A stretch of 64,000 nt of DNA from Symsagittifera roscoffensis (Eukaryota > Xenacoelomorpha > Acoela > Convolutidae). The notes beneath the pieces are model-generated. The model ran no database searches, was not told the DNA's origin, and saw only the letters and a program-made list of their open reading frames with translations. Below, piece by piece: positions 35,183 to 45,900 of this stretch. Made by a program: the position numbers and the translations under genes. The stretch lies in NCBI RefSeq assembly GCF_963678635.1, contig NC_087069.1, positions 49,743,892 through 49,807,891 of the forward strand. The letters run 5' to 3'. How positions within the stretch are numbered: the first letter of the stretch is position 1; every line of letters begins with the position of its first letter.

Positions 35183-37797
35183 CGTGGGCTAAAAAAATGA
35201 TTATTTTGAGACTGAAAAGCGGTGGTATGGGGTTGTTCAATAATTTGTTCATAAGTATTTTGATCTTGTGACTGGTGTGTCATTATATGTTGGATGGGAC
35301 TTTGTGATGTGGTGAGTCGAAAATTTGGATTATGTGTGATGGCTAAATTTCGAAAATTTCGTGGGACTAGGGATAGTGGATGGTTATTCGGTAGGGGTGG
35401 TAATTGTGGTGCCGTTGGCGTTATGTCTACATTGTTATGTTCTTCGTCGTATGTATTTTGTCGTGTTGCTATTTTTGTGTTATATTCTTTTATTTGTGCG
35501 TCTAAAAGAATTTTGTTTATAGATGTAGAAAAGATTCCAAAAAATCCTGCAAAGAGTATGCGTGCTACGCTTGCTTGTCTGTTTAATTGTGTGTGTATAG
35601 CACATGTGTTGTAGATTCCTTTTAAAAGTGAGAAAAGAAATCCAATAAAGTTAAACATTGCGTATAAAATAGTCAATTTTTCTAAGATGTAGTAGGGCCA
35701 TCCTAGAAAATCGAGGATCTCATTTTTTAGTGTAACAAAGCTAAAAATGTTAATTGGTGATATATCTTGGGGACGGTATTTTTCACCGTTTAGATATATA
35801 TAATCTTTAATGTCTTTAAAATATCCGCTATAGTCTTGCGTGTAGATATCGGCAAATCCTGCGGTTTCTGCAAGTTTGCGTAAATTTTGGTCTATTGATT
35901 GTCTTTGTATAGTGTCCATTTGTGTTAATAATTCTTGGAATTGTTGTGTTCTAATGTGATGTTGAATATCTGATTTTGAATAGATTCCTATTGATTGTAA
36001 GTCTATATTTGGGTTTCGAGCAATAGCGCGAATGCTTTCTGGTGAAAATTTTTTGAGTGATTGCATTAATGTGGGATATGGAGTGAGAAGATAATATTTA
36101 TTTTCATCAGGGTTTAGTTGTACTACATTGTGGCTGTTTTCTGATCCACATGGGACTGCGGTATCCCAGAATTAGGTTCTTCGTGAAAGTGTATCCACGA
36201 AATGTACTTTATTCTTATAAAAGATAGGGATTCTTTTATAACATCGTTTATCTTCAAAAACGTATAGTGGTGATACTTTTTTAGTACAAGTATAAAACCA
36301 TAAGATGGTTCCTTCATAGTCTAAAAAATTTGATCTATTTCCAGATAATAAGTATCCTGCATAGGGTATTTTTAATACTGCTAGTGCAAGTGATTGTAAT
36401 ATTTGTGTTCGTTCTAATTCGCATAGTTGGTGTAGTGTTTCTAATTCGGAGAGTGACATTTCTTGAAAAATTCGGCTAATTGTATAATCTAGTTTCATAT
36501 CTAAATGAATATCATAGTGGATATTACCGAAATATGTAGTATTCATTAGTGATAATTCTTGTAAGCGTGTGCTTCTGGTGTCATGGGGTTTTAGATGTCC
36601 ACCAGGTTGTCCGTTGCTTTTTTCAAAATTAACTGGTATATAGGATGTTCCTTCGTTTGGAGGATGACCTGTGGCATATGGGTCGATTTTTACTTTTCCA
36701 GTGGTCATGTCGAATCCTTTTTCGTATTCAACTAATATTTCAGAGTATTGTGTTCTGTGAAGTGGATTCCTGTATTTACATGCAAGTTCTGTTTCTTGAT
36801 ATATTTGAAAACGTGTCAATTTATTTTCTATATTGTCTATGTTTCTAAAATTAGAACTTAGTTTTCGTGATGGATGGACTTGTTCATATGGAATTGATTG
36901 TATAAAATATTTTTCGTGAAATTTTATCATACGAGCGTGTATTTTTGCTACTTGAAATGTTGTACATGTATCTTCGGGGAACCAAACAATTGTTGCTTGT
37001 GTTCTCGTTGTAGGGTCGCAATAACCTTGATCATTTTTACAAGGTAATCGGATTCCTTGATAGATCATTGTATTATCTGATAAATCTCGTGTTAGTTGTA
37101 TTTTTTCGAGTTGTATTTTCCAATCGAAAAACATTATTTCTTGGTATCCTTTATTTTTTGTGTCTGCTTTGCAGTTTGATGGGTCATTTATACCAATGTG
37201 TGGTATCCAATGTTTATCGTGTAGGTCATAGGTTAATCGTACGTGTGCGCCGTTATATGGGTATTTTTCGTCTAGTTTTATATGTCCTTGGTGTCTTTCA
37301 AGTTGTGATTGATGTACAGAGTCTGAAAAAACTTGAAAGTTAACTAACTTTCTTTCGGAGTTTTTATTTTGTGTGATGTTTAGTCTAAGTAATTCATTTT
37401 TACAATCGTCGGGATTGAGATGTAAAAGACGTTCTATATTACTCTGATAGAATGATTCATGGTCAAGTCGGTTTTTGTTTCCGTTCGAGACTTGTGAACA
37501 ATGTACTTTCTTTTCGGAAAATGTTGCTGTGAATTTATAACCTGTAACTGTTGTTGCTCGGGCTTTTGAATAGAGTGTTGCTATTACATCTGTGGTTTCT
37601 ATAGCTTGTGGTTCTGTTTCACATTGTGATACTTGATTTATTGCATATTTATGTAGTGTTTTTTGTTCATTTTCTTCACAATCGTAATGTGTTACTAATA
37701 AATCTTGTGGTCCTGTACGAGGGGAAGGGTTTATGTTTTGATTTGAGATTACTAGAAAAAGGAGTTGGAGAAAAATTAATAATTTTAGAATATACAT
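35179..37797 (-). pseudogene. Envelope glycoprotein gene with one in-frame TAA
   Basis: The ATG at 37797 opens 541 codons to a TAA at 36174-36172. The same frame then continues without another stop to a TGA at 35181-35179, 873 codons in all. Residues 1-19 form a signal peptide (MYILKLLIFLQLLFLVISNQ). The ectodomain has many Cys and N-glycosylation sites (NIT, NTT, NRS). Downstream of the stop, GIYSKSDIQ is followed by a membrane span (LTILYAMFNFIGFLFSLL), a second hydrophobic segment and a Pro/Asn-rich tail. The layout (YDC near the N-terminus, late C-x-IPIFY, then GIYS) matches, by eye, the glycoprotein found in many invertebrate retroelements and in arthropod negative-strand RNA viruses such as chuviruses. 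The stop removes the membrane anchor. The start overlaps the preceding ORF by 13 bases. An internal ATG at 36066 could start the distal part. Confidence 0.7.
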
Positions 37798-38918
37798 GTG
37801 TATGATAATCCTGAGTATGGATTATAAAATGTAATGTAACCAATTGTGTTTTTGGTATATCTGTCGTATTTGTATATTACTTCAGTAGTTATAAACGGTG
37901 GTGGTAGTGATTGAGCTGTTATGTTAGGTGGATTTAATGGGTAGGGATGTTGGGTAATATTATTTAACTTAACTGTGATTTCAAACTTTAATTGTAAACT
38001 GTTTTGTTGGAGTATTTGAATATTGTGATCACGGATATCGTTGTGAATATCTTGGCGATATTGTAATCTATTAAGTGCCCAGTTATGAAGGCGGTTACTT
38101 TCTTGATGTTGTCCAAATAATGGTGGAGGTGCTGTAAATGTATTCCAATCTAGTCTTAAAGGAATATTTATTGATGATTGTTCTCGATATCTGGCGTCGA
38201 GATTATTTGGAAAATTTAAGTTAAAAGGTGGTGGTGAAATCTGGCTTATTGATGGTGTTGATGGTAGTGATAATGTTTCTGGTAGTGATGAGGATGTTGT
38301 TGTATCCGTAGAAATATCTATTGGATTATTGACTAAATTTAATTCACCTTGTGTAAATGAATGTGTTGTCCAATATGGTAGTCGTGATGCCTGGTTTGGG
38401 GGGTTAAAGGGATTTTCACGTATTTGTTCAGATGTTGGTGTTGAACCTAAGTAATCTGATGGTAGGCTTGAGGTGCTACGTTGTGAAAGAAGCGTAGGGG
38501 TTTCTGGTAATATACCAATGGGGTTTTCTGGAGTGTTTTGTGATGGGGATTGAGGTATATCAAAATGAACTCGGGGAGTTTGAAAATTTCTGTTTCGTCG
38601 AGGATGTATAATTTGTCTATTTATTTCGACTGTATTTTGGTTTTGACTAGGATTTCTTATTCTACTTAGTTCTTGTGGTAGTGTTGGGTATAGGTTATAT
38701 GTTGGTTCGCTTAGGGGTGCTTGTCGTTGAACTGGTTCTAGTGGTTCTGATAAACGAGCATGTCGTTCTTCAAAAGTGTATGGATTGTCTTGAAAAGAAA
38801 TTCGTGTAGATGTTTGAGAATTTTGAGTAATTGAAGGTGGTGTTGGGTTATCTTGGGATGATGTTGGTGAAGACTGACTTTGTGACTGTTGGGTAGCAAT
38901 TTTTGATAGAGTTTTGAA
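37785..38918 (-). CDS. Retroelement ORF X, 377 codons, no ATG
   Basis: This frame is open for 1134 bases to a TAA at 37787-37785 and contains no ATG. Two stop codons (TAATAA) lie immediately upstream. Residues 1-230 are rich in Pro, Ser, Thr and Gln (ATQQSQSSPTSSQDNPT...). The C-terminal 140 residues are more structured, with LFGQHQESNRLHNWALNRLQ and YRQDIHNDIRDHNIQILQQN. Its end overlaps the env ATG. The length and composition make chance unlikely. Expression would need splicing (AG acceptors lie at CAACAG and AGTCAG just inside the frame), a non-AUG start, or it is a truncated gene. It resembles nothing I know. Confidence 0.55.
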   Translation of the reverse strand, partial: FKTLSKIATQQSQSQSSPTSSQDNPTPPSITQNSQTSTRISFQDNPYTFEERHARLSEPLEPVQRQAPLSEPTYNLYPTLPQELSRIRNPSQNQNTVEINRQIIHPRRNRNFQTPRVHFDIPQSPSQNTPENPIGILPETPTLLSQRSTSSLPSDYLGSTPTSEQIRENPFNPPNQASRLPYWTTHSFTQGELNLVNNPIDISTDTTTSSSLPETLSLPSTPSISQISPPPFNLNFPNNLDARYREQSSINIPLRLDWNTFTAPPPLFGQHQESNRLHNWALNRLQYRQDIHNDIRDHNIQILQQNSLQLKFEITVKLNNITQHPYPLNPPNITAQSLPPPFITTEVIYKYDRYTKNTIGYITFYNPYSGLSYTCIF

Positions 38919-38926
38919 TTATTACT

Positions 38927-39115
38927 TTAGTGAGAAAATTTGTGTTTATTATAATATTCTTCCAAAAAAAGAATTAGAAGGATTGTTGCTAGGGCAAATG
39001 TGAAGATTGCTTTCTTTATACATTTACATATGGTCAAAATGAGGGATGATAAGAATGCTATGAAAATTACAAACAATAAAAAAATATCAGTTCTACTGAA
39101 AATTGTTCGTATCAT
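38927..39115 (-). CDS. Retroelement small membrane ORF 2, 62 aa
   Basis: The ATG overlaps the stop of the previous small ORF as ATGA. The protein has two hydrophobic spans (about residues 11-29, IFLLFVIFIAFLSSLILTI, and 36-52, AIFTFALATILLILFLE) separated by a short Cys/Lys loop (CKCIKK), and a polar His/Lys end. This is the layout of viroporins and small viral hairpin membrane proteins, but no homology is claimed. Together with its neighbour it lies between pol and ORF X. Confidence 0.5.
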   Translation of the reverse strand: MIRTIFSRTDIFLLFVIFIAFLSSLILTICKCIKKAIFTFALATILLILFLEEYYNKHKFSH

Positions 39116-39342
39116 TTAGACAAGTTGTATAAATCGTACCTGTGGATATAATCAAGGGTTTTGGAAAGTTGGAGGAATAGTTCGAGAATAGTGTAGAAAA
39201 TTAAAAAAATGTTACAAAAAATGATTAGGATTATTAGAAAAGATTCAAGTATATCAAAAAGAAATATTATAAAGGTTTCAAGTATTGTAAAAAAATGTTT
39301 AAAATTTATGAGTATTTGAGTAACTGATTGAGAGAAGAGCAT
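39112..39342 (-). CDS. Retroelement small membrane ORF 1, 76 aa
   Basis: After a short polar N-terminus the protein is a long hydrophobic stretch (about residues 17-57, Phe/Ile/Leu-rich, with Asp and Glu at intervals). A polar Tyr-rich tail (TLDYIHRYDLYNLSK) follows. One or two membrane spans are likely. The four-base ATGA overlap with the next ORF suggests coupled translation. T-rich composition of the opposite strand could create hydrophobic frames by chance, which lowers confidence. Confidence 0.45.
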   Translation of the reverse strand: MLFSQSVTQILINFKHFFTILETFIIFLFDILESFLIILIIFCNIFLIFYTILELFLQLSKTLDYIHRYDLYNLSK

Positions 39343-39940
39343 TTAAGAAATGATCTCTTGGTCGAATATTTTTTGCTGTTCGAGGCGATTTTCTAGTGTG
39401 GTCGGATTATTTATTAGTTTTTTGACAAGTGGGTTGAGTTTTGTAAAAAATTGTTGGGGGCAATTTTCATGGTGATTGGGAGGTCGTCTTTTTCTTTATT
39501 TTTGTTTGTCAAATGATCCGGGGTATGGTGAGATTTTTATACTTTAGGCTAATTAAAATGTTCATTTTGTTACTTTAGGCTATGTTAACAAATTTGTTTT
39601 GGGGGTATTCGTGGTCTGAGTTGGGGAAATATTGTTGATCTTTGGGTTATTAGATAAGGGAGGGGTACGGTATTATGGTGATATTTATTTTAGTTGTCAA
39701 GTTGGAGTGGTTTGCTTATTTTTGACCTGGAGGTCGTAAAGTTATAGTTATAGATGTGCCTGGAGTTCTATATGATTCGTCTAATTGGTCTTAGTTTGAG
39801 TTAGAGAAAGTGACGGATTGGATGAATCCTATTGGTCTATTTTGAACTAGAATTATTGCGTACTTGTCAGCATGTTATTTTGAAAAATGTAAATGAAAAA
39901 TGTTTCGAAGGTTTCAAGATAGTGAAGTATAATGTTAAAA
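39343..39940. other. Gap between pol and the small membrane ORFs
   Basis: About 600 bases hold no convincing sense-strand frame. This is the likely place for a splice acceptor or promoter serving the downstream genes, but none could be assigned by eye. Confidence 0.4.
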
Positions 39941-42900
39941 TTACTTTTGAAATTCCACTTTCTTTAAAATTTTAGATTGGGGGATGAATATTTTATAGTT
40001 TTTACGTGGTTGATTTCGGAGTCTTGTTGTTTTTCTATTTTCTGATTTGTCGATTTGTTCTTGGGGTATTATTTGTTCGGTCATTTTTCTATTTTTTCTT
40101 TGTTTTGGGGATTCTTTATGGTTTTGTGTATTGTTTTTGGTGGCGATTGGTTTTGTGTTTTGATTTTCGGTGGGGTTATCATTTTGTTCTGTGTTTTTCA
40201 GATGTGGTTCATTTTGAATGATTTTTAATCCTGTGAAAGAATATAATTGAGTTAATTCGCGGAGTGCGTATTCTTTTGGGTAATAAGGTAATAGGTTGTT
40301 TCGATGTTGAACGATTTCTTTTTTGTTTGAGTCGGTAATTTTATATGTGACATCAGTGGGTTTTGCAATTATTTGGTATGGTCCTTTTCGAAGGGGTTGT
40401 AATTTTTTAGAAATTCCTTTTTGAGTATTAAAATTAGGTATTAAAACAAATGTTCCAATTTTTAATTCGGAGGCTGGTGTAAAACGTGAATTGATTTGTT
40501 CATTAATGTTTTGTCTTTGTAATAGCTTTTTTGTTATTTTTTGATAAATTTCATTGTGTTTTTTATCTCTATTTAGAATCCATTCGGTGTGTGTACCGGA
40601 GGCTAGTTTAAGAATTTGTGGGTGATGAAAATGATCTTCATCGTGTGTATGTAAAGGTAGGTTATAACAAATTGAGTCTTTATTTGGTTGACAATAACCT
40701 TGTGCGTTTTTATGAGAATTTGCTGTAAACATTATTGGTTTGCGTGGCTTTTGGTTAAAAACCATTTCGTATGGTGACATTCCTAAAGTTGTCGTAATTT
40801 GTGAATTATACGCTAAGGGAAATAATTTTACATCTGCTGACCATTCGGTATATTTTGTATCATTTCCGTTGATGATACATCTAAGATATTCTTGTAATGA
40901 ACGGTTCATACCTTCGACTAAGCCGTTTGTCCAAGGTGCATGAGATGTACGTGGTTTGTGTTTAATGTTATATAAATGACATAGTGTGATAATTTCATTA
41001 TTTATGAATTCTGTACCGTTGTCTGTAACTAAAATTTCTGGTAGTCCGAATTTTGCTATCCAGTGTTCATAGAGTGTTGTGTAAGCGTAATAAGCGTTAC
41101 AATGTGGTACTGGGTTAAGTGCTACATAATGTGTAAATGCGTCAACAGTTACCATAATGTAGGAGTTTCCTTCGGATGAGGGTGAAATTGGTCCTTTGGT
41201 ATCAAATGAGATACGATGGTTAAAGTACAAGCTTTGTCCTTTAAAATCTTGTTTTTGTGCTATTTGTTTTTGGTTTGGGTAAGGTTTATTTAGTTGACAT
41301 ACTATACAGTCATTGCATAGTACTTTTATCCAAATTGGTGCATTTGGGAAGTAAAAATTTTGTATAAAATTTGAATATGTTTTTTCTGATCCAGAGTGTC
41401 CTTTAATATTTTGCGTATGTGAAATATTAAAAGCTATAAGAATCATACTTAAAGGGAGACAGGGAACTGTAGATTCATTCAGGTTATACTCTAAAAGGTC
41501 TGTATTTTCGTTAATTGTTGTGTTGTTAAATTTGCGAAAGTATCGGAGGAGTGTTTTGTTTCCTAGAATGGTTGAATCTGCCTTGACAGGTTTGGTTTTA
41601 TATTTGTGCCATGATTTTAGTTGTCTAATTATCGGGTCAAGATTTTGATATTGTTTCAGTGTTGAAATTGTAATCGTTTCTGTTGGAGGGAGAAAAATGT
41701 TTTCAATTTCGAATTTAGATAAGGGTATTGTATCAAGTGGGTCGTGAAGGTCAAAAACTTGATTTATTGTGTATTTTGAATCATTTGTTTGTGGTCCTGA
41801 TAAATTTATTTTATCAGTTAAATCTTCTTTTTCAATTAGTGGAAAATGGTCTTTTTTAGGCGGGTGTTGTTTTGTTCGTTTTTGTTGGGTGTTATTTTTT
41901 ATCCATTGAGAATATGGGATTGGTTTGAAGGTTGATGTTCCAAGTAGATCAACTTCATAATGATTATTTTGACAATCTAAATAAAGTGGGAAAGGTTGTA
42001 AATTATTTATTTGTGATTGTTCAATATCAGTTTTTACTGCATATTTGCATTCCAATCGGGGTGATGTTTCGTTTTCTGCAAGGTAGAATTTTATGTTTTT
42101 GGGTATTTCAACTGTTGTTTTTCGTGTAAGTAATTCAGGTGGTGTATTTCGACTTAAGGTGTCTGGTAATGCAAGATTTTTTCCTGCAGTCCAAACTATA
42201 TGTAAGTTTGGAAATTTCATTAGAATTAGTTGAAATCTGTAAACTCGGTGGTTTGGGTTAGATTTTTGTGTAAAGAGAAAGATGATTGGTTTATGGTCTG
42301 TGAATAGAACTGTTGGATGTTTTGATCCAAGTATCAGAAATTCATATTCTGTCAGTGTATATATTATGGCTGTACATTCTCTCATTAGAGTTGAGAGTCG
42401 TAGCTCTGCTTGAGTGAATAATCGAGAATTTGCTGATATGAGGTTCATTTTATTTGTACCATTATGTGATTGTAATAGTGCTGCACCGATGCCAAAGTTC
42501 GAAGCATCGCACATTGCATAAAATGGTTGATTTGAATCTGGAATTGTGTTTGAAATTTGTTCAGTTAAAAGTTTCTTTATTTCTTCAAATCGTGTTTGAT
42601 GTTCTGTGTTCCATTCAAAATTATTTTGTTGTCTAAGGATGTTATAAAATGGTCGTAGATATAATTGCATTTTATAAACATATTTACTTAAAAAGTTTAA
42701 CATTCCAAGAAATTCTTGGATTTTCTTTTTATTTGTTGGTGGTTGAAGTTTTTGAATAGCGTCAATGCGTGATTTCAATGGAGTGATTGTTTTTTTTTCT
42801 ATATTATGTCCTAAGAATTTAACTCTTGTCAAAAAGAAGTGTGATTTATCGGGGGCGGCCTTCAGATTTTCGTTCTGAAGTATTTGGTGATATTTTTCTA

Positions 42901-45900
42901 AAACATTGAACATCTCGTCTTTTGTTTGTGATTGCACAAAAACATCGTCTAAATAGGTGATTGCGTTTTTCTTGAGTATTAGTGGTCTAAAAATTTTGCT
43001 CATAAAAGCTGAAAATGCTGCTGGTCCTATAGATATTCCATAGAATAAGCGGTTGAATTCATATTGTTGGTTTCCGATAACAAATTGTGTTAAACGTCGT
43101 GATTGTTCATCTAGTGGCATTTGATTGTATGCACTATTCATATCGGCGGTTGTAAAGTATTTGCCGTTTATTTTTGTTAAAATAACTTGTATTGGTTCAA
43201 TGGGCCAATTACATTTTGATTCATCTATAAGTGAATTGAGGTATCTGGCATCGAGAACGATTTTTAATGATTCTCCTTTAGCTAGAATGATAACAGGGTT
43301 GATAAATGTGTTGCCTTTTGGTTGTTCTTCTTTGTTTACTGGTGATATAATGTTGTATTGTTCTAAAAGGTCGAGTAATCTGTTTACTTTATCATGTAAG
43401 TGAATTGGTACTTTACTTGCTCTCTGTTTTTTGAAAACTGCGTCTGGTTTTAACGGGAGATGTAGTGATGAACTGATTTTTCCAACATCGAATTTTGATG
43501 TTGCATAGACTGATGAATATTTAATTAGCTGTTTGGCTAACTTTTCGAATTCGTCTTGTGTTATTTGTGAATGTTGGAAATTAAACATTGTTAAAAATTT
43601 CTGTTGGTCCTCTGTGTAGGTACTTATGTTGAATGTAGGTTTGAAATATGGAGTTTTTGTGAAATAATCCGTATTTCTGTTTTCGTTACTTATTATATTA
43701 TTTATAGATAATTCTTCATTAAGAATTGTAGATTGGCAAATATCTAGTAATTGGAGTATATTATTTACGCGATAGGCTTTTTCGTGTATTGGTGATATTG
43801 TAGCGTTGGTTTCACAATATCCTAAAAGTCCTAAAGGTAATGTTACTTGGTAAGGTGTGTTGTTATAGACATGTAAGGAAATGATATCGGAATTCGAATT
43901 TTTCAAATATTTTATGGATGAGATTGTGATTTTGAAAAATTTGTGAATAGGTTTGAATTCAAATTCTGACATATAAAATTTTTGTTTGTTTTGTTCTTTA
44001 TCATATTGGTGAACTTGTTTGATTGAAAAATTATAGATATTTCCTGATAGTGGTTTTAGGTGTTTTCTTTGTTGGTTAAATATCGGGTAGAATTTTGAAA
44101 AGAATGGTGGTTGTTTATTTAATCTTTGAAAAAATGTTAAGGATGTTTCTTTTGTTTTTGTATATTTATCTTTGATTAATATTTTACTATTTAGTATGTT
44201 AATTGTTGGTATATACTTCGAAATAAATGGTATTCCAATGATATTATATTTAATGTCAGTGATATGGAATATTTGTTTAAATGGCTTATTTAAAATTTTG
44301 CTTTGCTCCATTGTTCTGGTGGGGAGGAGAAATAATTGGATTTTTCCGTAGTTTATCAATGTTGATCCTTGTGCTGTTGCTAACTTACTGGAGGTTTCAA
44401 GAGGTGTTAGCTTTGGGTGTAAAGTTTTTATTTCATTCCATGTGGGGATGTTTATTATGTTTGATTCTGCTCCTGAATCAATTAAAAAATCTATTTCAAG
44501 GTCTGGTGGTTGAAATTCTTTATTTCTTGGGCTTTCTAAGAGAAATGGTATTGTCCAAATTTTTTCTTTGGGTTGTTCTTTTTGTATATTTTGATAAATG
44601 TGGTTTGTATTCAAGCATTTTGTTTTGGTATTTTTATTGGTTTGATTTGTAGTGTTAATCTCATTTGTTTCTTGCGTCGTTGGTGTGGAATTTATGGGTG
44701 TAGTGTAATAATTTTGAAGAAATTCTGATTGATTTTCATATATGTGTGATGGAAAGGGTTGTTCATATATGACAGATTCATAGTCATTTTCGACTTTTAT
44801 CATATTGATAGAAAGAGTGTTTTCAGTATCACTTTCTGAATCTGATGATGTACAGTTTATTTGATTGAGTTGTAACGTATCAGTTACTGTGTCATCAATA
44901 CCTGGAGGGTCTGATGTTGTTTCTGGATTAGATTGTACTTGATTGATTTGTCTTTGATGTTTAGGTGTACTACTTCTGTGGCGATTATTAGAATTATTAT
45001 AGTTATTATTATTCCGGTGTGGTGATTGGGAATAATTTCTATAACGATTATTATAACTTGAGTGTCGATTTTGTGAATTATTTCGCGATCTGTTTTGGTA
45101 ATTATTGTTTGGTCTGTTATAGTTCGATCTATTATATGAGTTATTCCTTGATTGATTGTTCGGGTAATTCTTGTTTCGGTTGTTTGAATAACTTCTATTT
45201 CGATTATAGGAGTAGTTTCTATTCCTATTGTATGATGAATTTCGTGATTGGTTGTTTGGATAGTAGTTATTTCTTGATTGGGAATTAGATCTAGAAACAA
45301 ATCGTTGTGTATTTGAATTTGATCTGGAGTAGTTATTTCGACTATTTGGTCTATTGTAGTGATTTTGTGATGAATTATTCGTGTTTCTTCGTTCTGGTGA
45401 TCTTCCTCTATAACTTGAGTTATATGGTGATTGATTTCTTGTATAATTTGTATTGTTCGGGAGTGGTTTTCCTGAACTGTTGTTGCTGTAGACTGTTTTG
45501 TTCGGTAGATTTTGATCTTTTTTCATGTATTGATAGAATGATTTATTTGGTTCTTTATATTTTTGAGGTTTATTTTGATTGTCTTGCTGTTTTTGTCTAC
45601 ATTCGGAAATACTATGTCCGTATCGTCGGCAATAATTACACCATTTTTTGAAAGATGGTTTGCCTTTAAAGTTTGGGTTCTTTTCGTAAATATTGAGTAT
45701 TTCAGTGATTTTTTCAACGAGGTCTGTCTCTGATTCCTGTATATTATTAATATTAGTGGGAGTCGTTTCAATTCTGTTAACGTATTGTAATTTCAGATTT
45801 TCCGTTTCTTCTAGTTTCATCGTGATTTCTGCTTGTTCTAATTTGTCTACTAGTTTTCGAAAATCTAAATCGGGTTCTCGAATTGAAGAAGGATGGGATG

